This document shows, piece by piece, positions 35,001-47,000 of a DNA stretch of 64,000 bases (positions within the stretch are counted from its first letter, which is position 1; each line of letters begins with the position of its first letter). Position numbers and translations under genes: made by a program. The notes under the pieces are model-generated. The model searched no databases. It saw only the letters and a program-made list of their open reading frames with translations, and was not told the origin of the DNA. The stretch is from Undaria pinnatifida (lineage: Eukaryota > Sar > Phaeophyceae > Laminariales > Alariaceae), in the NCBI GenBank assembly GCA_012845835.1, contig JABAKD010000016.1, positions 881,343 to 945,342 on the forward strand. Direction: 5' to 3'.

Positions 35001-38000
35001 AAGACCTCACCTGTCGTTTTCTCTTTTTGTATTGTTTGCCTGGTTTTTCGTCAGTCAAGATTTTCTGGGAAATTTGGACCACCTTAGACCCAACGGTTTC
35101 GGTGAAAATTATTATATATATATGAAACACTCAGAGGTCAGGCCTCGGGATAAGCATATATAACAGGTGTGCAAAATGCCACGGTCTATCTCTCAAAAAT
35201 GGTGTGGACATTTTGATTTTTGCGCTGAAAAATGAGTACTCGTAGATACGTTATTTCCTCTAAATGGCTTCGTTTTTTTAGTCTAGGATCCAGTTCTTTC
35301 GCTGGATTCTGCTTAATTTTGAACATACACAGGTCATATCTTCGATTTGATAAAAAAATATTTCAAGGACGTCAGCCGTGAGTTGAACGAATTTCGGGTC
35401 AATACTCATCGTTGCAAGCTGCGTTGTTGGTACTTGTAATATACTAGACTAGACTATATGGGTAAGTTTTTATTGGGAGGGGTCCTATTTTATCTTATTT
35501 ATTATTATTTTTTAGTATATATAGTCTAGTCTAAATGTTTTGTTTTTCTCAACTATAATTTGTTTGGGAGAAAAATTCCACAGGCCACCTTTTTCGTCTC
35601 GAGGGCGAAAAGGACTCGTAGTCGGTCCAGCAACAAACACTCCCATCCAGTTTTATTTAGCGTTACAGAACCATGATGTGGTCGGGAGAGTACTTAAGGG
35701 TTAAAATCAGGTTAATCAGACGAGGAGCTCTACACCTCATCCAACAACCAACCGGTGTTAGTTCAAAATTAAATCTGTGCACAACGAAAAATCATATGGG
35801 TTACAAGGTTGAAGGCTCTGGTGGCCACGGCTTGCTATGTCTTCAGTAAGCAAAGTCATATCAACATATATACGATGTCGCAAATGAAGTACAGCAGTAG
35901 CTGGCATAATGTGCTACACATCCGTTCACAAACACGTTATTTGATGTTGCCTCCGTTGAACAATCCGGTCAGTCAAGGAGGCTAAAAGGGACCTTCGCCT
36001 GTCGTAGTGTGGCTCTTCCACTGACCAGCTATACTTGCAAAATATCTAACGTGACTGCCCCGATTACCCCCGCCTAACCCTTACCCCATGGTCGATCAAA
36101 CTCTCGCCCCCCTCCGCCAGTTTCACGACGGACTCGGGTTCCTGGTGACCCACTCGCTCGTGACCAACACCTTCGAGCACAGCCTGCAGCTCGTCAACCC
36201 CAAGCTGACCGTCCCTTACTGGGACTTCACAATCGAGTCGACTCCTGCAGCAAACGAGGCGTTCGACCCGGCGTTCCCGTACACCAGAACGGAGCTGTTA
36301 AGCCCGTCTTGGTTTGGTACCAGTGACCTTGTAGACCACATGGTGAGAGGCTCGTCGGCAGGTCATTGGCCTTTCTTTACCACCTGTTTTTTGTTTTTGG
36401 GTTGTTGCTGTTGCTGTTGCTGCGCGTATCGGTTTAGCCATTGCGAGTCGACAAGACTACCGTAAAACAAGCAATACAGTGTACAAGAGAGCTCAAAACC
36501 CAGGCAATGTGGGTCTACGGAATCATTTCGAATAGTTTTTTTCCACAATGCCATTATTTTCGTTGCGTGCACCACGTTGTTTTCGGAGGGGATCGAACAT
36601 CCCTCCAAAGATCTACGTTATATCTGCGTGGGATAGGGCACATCATGGCATGGTGTCACGCGCCCCCACTTTCGTAGTCTGGTCAAGGCACTTTGAGGAA
36701 ACTCGAGCATACGCTATTTTACACATCGCAGTATTTAGCACGGTGTTCGCCGTTGATAACGGACGCAGTCGTTTCCCTAGCCTCCCCCAGTACCAGTGAT
36801 CATGTCGTTGTTGTTAGTGTGTTAGGTTGCTGCTTGGTGTGTTGGGCGTAAATAGTGTATGTAGTGTATGTAGTGTATGTAGTGTATGTAGTGTATGTGG
36901 TGTATGTTGTGTATGTGGTGTGTGTGGTGTATGTGGTGTATGTTACGATAGGAGTGGCACTTTTTGTTAAGTTTGTTGTTATGAATGACGCAGCTCCTTG
37001 TCTACAAATCATCCGAATGAATGCCATTGTCGTTTGGAAAATGGTTGTTCCGTGTATGTAGCAAGGCAAGGCTAGGGTTTGCTCATCGGGTTAAGATTTG
37101 AGATTGCTCAGCATTGGATGTTTGTTGACATATAGATGTCTTGGTGTTGGGAGCGACATAATAAGTGCGGCGCACGTCTAGCGTAGCATGCGTGTGTGTA
37201 CCGACCGATAGTGTATTTCTATCCGAAGCCGTTACGAACTTGACCTTTTCTTTCCAAGGGGCTGACACATGGACGCGTGCTACGATAGAGGTATTACTTT
37301 TGGTCCGAAACATTTTCTGAATGACGGGGCTCCTTAACCCGAAATCGTCGGAAATACGACATGTTTCTTCATGGTTCTCGTCGTGTACGTAGGCCATGGT
37401 ATTTTTCATTCGGTAGCATCATTATTGTTCTCCACATCAGTTTGTGGGAGAGGTCTTAAGCTCCCAAATTGAGGAAACCGCAGAAAAAATGTGGTGCACC
37501 TCTATCGTAGCACGCGTTAATCGACATCGATATCGACCACACATACATGCCACTTACCGATGATCGCTGGTCTTCCACTGCTTGTGGAAGCAGCGACAGT
37601 AGCGGTGGCAGTGGTAGCTGCGCTCGAAGCCGTAGAAGCGGTTTAAGTGATAGCAGCGGTAGCTGCGGTAGCTGCGGTAGTAGCGGTACGCCAACCGACC
37701 GACCGACCGACCGGCCGGCCGGCCGGCCGGCCGTTTGGCTAACTTTGCGCTTTGTCCGTGTATCGATATGCCTTTCTCGTCGTAGGTCAAGGACGGCCGG
37801 TGGGCCAACACAACAATCCCCAGAGGTAAGAAAAATAATCCAGGCAGGATCGAGACCGACGTCTACGGCAAGCTCCGTTCTCCGTGGGTCACCAACGACA
37901 GACCGTGAGTGCATATGATAAATGCAGGCCCTTTACGCCTTGCCGCGTCTTCGAGATATAGAAAGAGCTTTCCCCGAGCGGGGTGCTGATGGGTCTTACT

Positions 38001-41000
38001 GTGTTGTTGGTATGTGTGTTCCTTAGGCCGTTTTCGGCAGCTTTACGTTAACGCAAAACAATCCTTTGGTTGGAACTGCAAGAAGGATAAATCTGAATTT
38101 TATCGGGGTTTCAAGTTTCAAGTGGAGGGGGGCACATGTCCCAATTTTCGGTGCGCACCCCTGTTCCTCTCCCCTCCTCTCCTCATCCTCGTTCCCACGT
38201 TCGGGCGCATTTCTGTAAGTATGCATCATGATGACCGTCGTAGCTTAGTGAACGAGCACATATAAACATTGGTATCATGGACGTGATTAGTCTACTACTA
38301 TTAAATGCATAGACTAGCAGGTGCACCATAAATTAGTATTAATAATAATGAGAAAATGCGTAATACGCACATTATTATAAATATGAACATGAGCACTCAT
38401 GAGTGAGACAATAACTCGTAATACGCGCGATCGGAGTATCACACACAGCTTGCAAAGATGAGTTTCGACGAAACCTTCGATCTCACAGCTGGAGTGTATT
38501 TTCATTTTTTATAATAGCTCCATAATAGTATTGTTATTAGTTTAATATACTAGACAAATACGAGTGTTTACATCTGAACATTAGAGCAAAGGGCATTCTT
38601 AGCAATATGAAACTTTGTTCCGAATTGCGCTGTTTAATATAGTTTTCTGTGGCGCTTCGGAGGGAAAACTACTTGCTGGGACATGTCTATTGCAATATTT
38701 ACCTCTGTGGCATGCCTACACGTCTTTGCCACTAAAAACACATCTCCCTTCTTTCACTGTCTGGGTTCTGCTGTACGAATTCTCGGACTACCAAGACACC
38801 GAAATGGTGAAACACCATTCCGACATCCAAGGTTACGCCGGGACTTCTTCAGTTTACCCCCGACCTGACTGCCTCTGCAAACCCTTGCCGGCTGCTAACT
38901 TACTACACACACATCCCACTTCCTCCGCACTACTACGGTTGTAAACCCTATACGCATCAGACTTCCGTTTTTCTTCTCGCTGTGTGACACGTTCCGATAC
39001 GTCACCTCCAGCCAAGAGCGTTGAAGCGCTCCCTATCCGTAGCCGGTGGAGGGCGTACTCTTGGGGTCTTACTACCATATTTAGAGACTAACTCGTCGGC
39101 GCTTTCAAGGCCTTACCATGTTACCACGCTCTTACTTGTTATCTGCAACGGTAGAAGGAAAATCGGCGCGTGTTATGGGAGTGCTGCATGACACGGCATG
39201 AGTGCCGCCATAGGAGCGACGGCTCCGCCGACCTTACCAGGCGGAACGTGGGCCCCGAACCTCGGTCCGTGTACGAACAAAGACGGTATCATTAGAGCCT
39301 GATACCCTTAATGGCCGTGAATCGTACGTCAACACGATCGCAATCACTCTATTGCAGACACCGTAAACGACTGTCACCGCAAAGAAACGCTGCACCACCT
39401 CGTGTGAGGTAACGCGTTGGATACACCACACCCGAGCCATTAAAATAGCTCATGCCCAACACAACCAGAGTGCTCTGCCCCCAAAAACCCAGTTAGGTAT
39501 AAGGTGCTGTTCCGCGACAAGAATATCCCATCATAGAGGGAGTTGCACCCGCGGGCGTGTGGTCGCCAACGTATGCGACCGTGAGATACTTTTAACAATT
39601 TTATGGTAACGGGGTCCCTTTTGGGTAATTTGTTTGCAGTGACTCCGGTTCACTTGCGCGATCGACCCCTCTGTTCCTGACGGCCGTAGGCGTTCGTGCC
39701 GTTATATTTTGGATATGAATCCCAATGGGATGTACAGAGTCACTCGTGCGATTGGCTCAAACACACCAGTAAAAACAGGGGTACCCCCCCTACCGAAGCC
39801 TAGGTCATGGTTCGCTGTGCTGCGGCAAACAAATCGCGTAATAACGTGTTTTTTTCAGTGAGGTACAGAGTCACTCGTGCGAGTGGTGAAAACACGGCCG
39901 TAAAAAATGGGGTATTCCCTTTATCGTTAGTTCCTTTGCAAGGTATTGTTAATCAATGGCGACCCAATCGAAAGCTCGATACCATCATCCATCCGATGAG
40001 AATACTGAATTGCACCTAGCTTACGCGAAATTGTTCTTGTATATAGTTCCCGTTCGACGCAATACACCAAGAATCGAAACCAATCAAGGCCCACACCTTG
40101 ACCTGCTCGGACTCACACGGTCGCAAATACAGCTCTTGCTCTGTAAGCCCACGAACCGTGGACCAAGACCGAAAACCCAACGTGCAAGTGCGCTCAGACG
40201 AGTCCGCAACTGAGCGACGAATGGGCTGGATGCCGAGTTTCCTCAACAAAGATCTGCGCCCACTCGCCCCAGTCCTGCTCCTGCAATTTGGAGTCGGGCC
40301 GGAAACCACGAAGAGTGGATGGGATCGATACACGATCCTACCGGGAAATTCTGCCAGCCGGAGTGTTAGCTACTCCTTTTACATGTTGGAATTGAAAGCA
40401 CCAACCACTATCAGTCTCTAAGCACCCCAGTGTGCGCATCAACGCCTCCGACCGCGGTTCTGTCCCCCCTCAACAATGGTTGAGCCAGTGAACAGTTCAC
40501 ATGTTATTCACGCGCACCAAAATGGTCTCTCGCGCGTACTGTGGAGTGTTCTCCCCTAAAGCGATGAAAGTCAACGCCGTCACAACCATCCCCAATAGTT
40601 CGAGACTATTCAAGGATACACCTTCACTATTGCTCACTCTATCCCGTGTTCGATTAAAAAAATTCTCGTCGAAATCAACTCTTCATCACTTGCCAGACTC
40701 TCATCAGTACACCCCGATGGAATCCCCTGATGCGTCTGACCACAGCGTGCGTAAATGTGACTGCGTGAAGAAACTGTATAGCGGTGCGTGCGAAGTACCC
40801 GCAGGCGAGCCGAGTGCACCCTCTAACATTAACGCCAAACCTCGACATGGGGATGAATTTCGGGTTTCAGTCAAAGCCGTGGGCGTCGGGTTACCCGTGG
40901 CGTCAGAATTGTTCTTGTCAGATCCTTGCCGGAGGCAAGCCGAACTGGTTGAGCATGTGGCGTACGAAAACTCTTCCGGCCCGAACTACCTCACAAACGT

Positions 41001-44000
41001 GCAACAGATTTCCCAACAACGATCGCGCTTTCTTCTCAGAAGCGAACATCCTCCGCACCGACCACCCACGCAATAACAAAACGGAATTTAGCTAATTTGG
41101 TGGTTGGTAGTGTGATTGCCGTGGTGGCTGCCGCATCTATCTCCCAGTCTAACACATAACCGTGTTCCCCACGAAGAGACTTTACAGGCCGACACTAGGG
41201 GGGGATCTACTGTCGCCCGCTCACCGAACAACTAAAAATGATCGGACATCATCGAAGCTGACCATATTGAGCAACGAGTGTCTGACTGATACCATTGAAG
41301 TTCTACTATAATGCCGCCGTTGACGTAGTCCCGAAGATCAAGGCCACGGTATTATAGTATCATCATACTCTATCATACCCCCAATTTTCACAACCGGGTC
41401 TGAGGTATATCATACTGTCATACTATCATACTCGCACGAGTGACTCTGTACCTCACCGACAAAAACACGGTGGGGGATTTGTTTGGCGCAGCATCTATTA
41501 ATTTATTCATATATTTCTAACCATCGCATTGGGGATTTATATCGAAAAATGATATTGCGAACGCCTATGACCGCATGGAACAGGAGGGATCGCTCACGCG
41601 AGAGACCCCGAGCCAACGTACAAAGAGTCCCCAAACGGGACCCCCCAGCCACCTTAAAAAATGGTCCCAAAAGGAACAAAAGGGACCCCTGCCGTACGCT
41701 TGGTCAATAAAAAATCACCTATGCCCTCACCCGTACCTCGGGGGGTCTGGCAGTCTGGCGGCAACGAAGCAGGTTGATCGGTGGCTACTGGTAGCGTTAC
41801 CTTGACAGCAGGAGTAGTGCCACGGCCCAATTCTGCCGGGGCTGTATAATCGTACGAGGTATGCACATGTGAGAGTTCGAGCGCCGAAGCAAAAAGGCAT
41901 CGTAATCCCGGGCTACTACGCCACCCGAAATGAAGTCGTCTGTCTACTATGACCAGGTCACGGAGTGCCTCTCCAAATGTCGGCAACCGCGCCCACTCCA
42001 GTTGTTCCTGTATATAGGCGTCTTTAGAATTTATTTTACTTAGATCTATGCGTGCACGGACACCATATTTCCGCTTCAAATACAACATACGCAAAATTAT
42101 TCCTCGCACGACATGACCCAGTTGACAGGGGGTCGCTGTTGCAAAGCCTGTATCGTCATTAAATCCAGATGTCGACGGCGCACTCGCAAAGGAAATATCA
42201 TGTATCACACGAGTTTTGGAGGTGAATGCCATTATTTCCAATGGCGACAACCTCAATCCCATAACGTCGCTCACTATGCCACGAGGAAAAAAAAATGCCC
42301 ACAGCTTGCGTACTCATCGATCTTAATTGATAATGCCTCTGGTATTCGGAATCCCGCTGTTATGAACGGAGAACGCAAGAGTGGCCGTTAAGTTCGTATG
42401 ACCACAACCGTTGACATATACAGGCGCCGCTTTGGCTGCGATGCAAACCAATTTATCAACATATCGAGAGATCCGTGAACGTCCCCAAACCACCTCCAAA
42501 TTTGAGACGTGGCAACTAGAGGCAGCGATCCACCTCCAAATTTGAGACTTGGCAACTAGAGGTGGCGCAAAGTGTGCTTACTCTCCTGCAAGCGCCCGAA
42601 CCTTCCATCGTGAACCTGCAAAAAGACATGAACGCCTGCGCCGTGCGATCTAACTCCTGCAATCTTGACTCGCTGTCTAGCTCTGCACTTGTATCTGATA
42701 GCTTCCGCAATATCACCAAACCCCTACTTAGATTCTCGACCCCACCTGGTTGAGAAACCAACCTCTCCATTCCTGCTGATCCCCTCCCTGTCACCCGACG
42801 TGGGTGGGACGAATGTCGCGGCACCCACTGCCTTGGGGTTTGTTTGCGGCCCCACTGGCGGCCCCACCGCCTTGTTTTTTTCGCACCGGAACATGTTGGC
42901 CGGGTCACGGCTAAGCCTGCACATATCTCCCTTCCTCAACACGCGATAACCGCGCTGGGAGGAGCAACCAAAATACGGTTGCTGAACTGCGCCCGCGCCC
43001 CTTCGTGCACGTTTACCTGCACGACCGGCTTTGTCCCGAGTTGCGACCCGGTCCTTGTGTATGTCAACGTATTCCAACCCGCCCACATACGATGCGATGT
43101 AGGCGCGAATCGTCGCCCAAGTAGGAACCACCATAAAGCCAAATTCGCCAATCCCCGGAGCTCGTGCAAATAGGACTTCGCGGAGAGAGCTGCGTCGTGT
43201 GCCGCCGTCGATTAGTCCTCGATATCCTTGTTAATAAATCGGGCTGCCCTTGTGGACCTGGACTTGGGGCGCTTGGCCAGTATCTTCGCCTTACCACGCC
43301 ACCATCTCGACTCCCTCGGCGAATGCCACGCGTATTTCCCCCACCCGCGCTTTGCCCTCACCGAGATGGTGTCGAACCCGATGATATGTAAAAACGCCTT
43401 CGCCACGATGTCAAATTGCGTCTCGATGTCTATTGTTCCAGCGTTGGCAGGCTCTGCCCCACGCGGAATAAAACCGGTAAAATTGAGCCTCGCTAGTGAG
43501 TTGAGTTGATCCACTACCGCGGAAGACGCTAGGGAAGAGTGCTTAAAACCCCTTGCAACTGGATCCTCGACAAGTCACACCTCTTTGACATCTCCCCGCA
43601 GATGAATCAAACGCGCGATTGTTGGCGTTCTTCCAAGCCGTGGCCCTCTCTTTCAGCCACAAATTGTCCGACATGCTGCCGCCAGCGAGAGCCGCACCGC
43701 TATGATGCTTCTGGTCGACGTTCGGCTCGTCGGCGTCTTGGTTTGCCGGAACGCCTTTAAGCACGTGTTGTACGCGCCCCAGCATTTCCTCGATCTTTAA
43801 CAACCGCTCTCCCCTCTCGACCGGGGCGGGCGCGATTGAATATGACCCATTGGTCAACGCCTCGCGGTCGACCTCGTAATCGGCTAGGCGGACTGCAAGC
43901 CCACTTGGATTATTACTCCTACCACGGTGCTTGCTTCTCAAACTGCCCGGCCTGCTGCTCGCACCACCCTTGTTTACTCTTGCGTAGCGTTGAACCACAA

Positions 44001-47000
44001 CGGTTTCTTGGCACAAAGAAAAAACTCTTTGGAAACAGGTAAACACGTTCCGCGAACTGCATGCGGGGCCGGAACAACCAGGATGAGACAACCGTATACA
44101 GATTGGTCAAAAACTTCGCCTGTGAAAACAAAGCACGTAGGCGAACCACCGTAAGAAGAAAAACAGTGCTTCGTATCCGCTTCATCCACAACCAGGAGCA
44201 TATGCGTGGTCTCCTCTGTGTGCACCTGCTTTGTGAATTTTTCGATTGTTACAGCTAGCATCTGCCTTGTTTACGTACTGGATATGTAACTCGATATTCT
44301 GATAAATTTGCTGCTCATTGCAGCACGCAGGAGGTATCAGATATTCAGTAATTCTGTATCCTACGATATTGAACCAGGCCTCGCAGATTTGCCAACACAG
44401 TCACTCTCAACCCGACTCGTGGAATCGCAAGTGAATAAGGTGCCGTCGCCTTGCTGAGACAACTCGATCATATCTGCCTAGATCTACTCCGCTGACGCAC
44501 TGGCAAGGTTTTCTGTAATGGAGTGCCCACCGTACGTAGAAGGATAGTTAATGGATTCGACGTGGAACCATGTCATGGTCGAGGTGAAACCACGTGACAT
44601 TAAATGTCACACTCACGTCGCCATCATACATGGGCCATAATGAAGGTGACGATGATGGGACAAGCAGGACGCCTCACATCTCACTACCTGCTCTACCTGC
44701 TCTACCTGCTCTACCCTGCCCTATCGTGCCTAGGCATGTTTTGTCTGTCTTTTAGAGTTTAACGTAAAGGAAATGATAATGTATAATAAGCTTTTGAGTC
44801 TAGAGCCATGAGGAGAGACCAAACAAGGGCACCGGAACCCATGAGGAGCACGCTTCCCAACACCGACCAACCACGCATCCCCCACTCGGAGTACCACTAC
44901 ATTTCACTGAATCATAGAGTGACAAATTGTGCGACATGTCTTAACGCATTGTCGTTCGGTCATGAAGCACAAAATCACTCTGGCATAATCTGCGCCCCAT
45001 CACGACCGCAAGAAAGGTATCAGCAAATAGTATTTGGCACTATGACATTAGACTATATCCCCCCCAACGTTGAAATAGACCTGGTAAATTTTTAAATCCA
45101 ACAAAGGGCAACTCTTCGGAAATTGCCCGACTGTTATTGATGCTTTTTGCCTTTTCGCGTACTGCTGTTCAGTCAGGTAGTATTGCGAACACTCTGAAAC
45201 CATCTGCGCCTCCATATATGTGTGAGGTACCAGCAAGAAAATCCATTTGCACTATTATTACGTACAGCATCATACCGCTGTTGTTCGTCATCGCCCTGCC
45301 GCGAGATGTGAGCGAAACTTGCACGTATTTGCTGCAAAACGTCCACCGATCAGTAAGGCAATGTTGTTGTCCCTGCGTTCCACTATCTAGACGCATTCAC
45401 ACACGAACACTCGAACGTTTGGCTAGAAAGATTCTCTATGACCCAACTATATGTAGGGCGTGTGGGGAGACACTCATTCTATGTGCCATATCATATACAC
45501 GTAGATGCTTACGAGCATCCGCGCCAAGGTCTTCTCGTGCTTTTAACTGTGAAGATTCTCACTCGATAATTTATACATCGTGCTTGTGGGTACAAACTCA
45601 TCCATTATTAGGCAGTCGTATCGTATTTAAAATTGTTTGTGCACCATCCCGAACAGGCGAGAGGATTCAGCAAAAATGTTCGGTTGCCTTGCACCAGCGA
45701 TATTCTGTCGCTGACAATATATGTCGCTTAGCCGCAACGTGTCAGTAAATTAAAAACAACTTCACTCATAGTTCACCCACAGGAATACAATGTCTGTTCC
45801 TGTTACCGCGGCCTTGATTACGCGAGTTACAACAACAACAACAACAACAACAACTGCCTTTGTGGTAACAAGTGTGCGCCTAGACTCCCCGCGACATGAG
45901 AAAATTAATAATATCACCAACGTGGCGGCGGAGGCGGGGGAAAATGACTTTGCGATTTTACGTTACGCAAGGCAAACTCGCTTGACCTTACGTTATGTTG
46001 AAGTTGGGTTTGGCACTTCCACCGCATTTCCGCGGCTTTATGACAGAATTTTCGCATGTCTTGCCAAACCACCCTCCCTAATACCTCAACCACCCGCACG
46101 CGCTCGCATTGATAACTCCGTCGATTATTTCCATCATGGAGGAAGGGGTCTCAGGACCAGCCCGCCGACAGTGCTCTCTCGTCCGGCTTACACAGCAGTG
46201 TGAGCTGAGCAGTACCATCCTCGTCGCGCACGAGTACAAACGCGTACACGCAAAGCAGAACCGAACTCCTTCGTAAATCGCTCGAGACTTCTCTAACAAC
46301 AGAACCTCTCGGCTCACGAGCGTCAGATACATGAACATATTTCTGCGCGCAAGGGCATATCACTCTTGGCGATGCGTCCCAAACTCGTTGCCAGTGTCGC
46401 GTCTGCCCAACGAACGGTCTTCTCCCCGCTTTCCGATTCTTCGATGCACACGTCAGAACACGTCGTCACATTTTTTGCTGGAGAATACGAACACCCAGAT
46501 AAATCACGAATACCTGGCCCAGCAGCTGCTGGCCAGATACTAGCGACAGCACACTGTCTGTTCGCGTGTTTTACCAGTCTGACAACACCTTATCCACTTG
46601 GTATTTCCACTGAGGCAATCAACCAAACTCTACAATGCTGCAATCAATGCCATTTCTTAACCACAGAATATGAACCAAAAGACCTACGTTATTCTTTGTC
46701 ACAACAAAAGACGTATTATTCTTGGTTTGATTCCGGAGCTCTAACATTCTTCTCCGTTGCATATTGTAGTGTGGGCATTGATCATTGAATAGTTGAGCTT
46801 GAGCTGTTTTCGGTTACATGCTTGGGGGAAGCACGCCAGCTGTAGGGGTGCAACATAAGTCCCTCCGTAGAGCCCCGGTAACCCAACACGCCGAAGATGG
46901 AAGCCAAGTTCATAATATATATTGCGATTGTCGATTTCGTAGAGATGCAACTGGTAATCGGGTTGGGGGAGGTGCAACAATTCAGTGCGTCTGATACTCC

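Noticed and set aside
38011-38216. Open + strand stretch after TTCCTTAG, ending at a strong GTAAGT donor, as the missing tyrosinase exon
   Set aside because: Read in the phase required by exon 4, it lacks the expected family motif and leaves the wrong phase for the exon at 49283.
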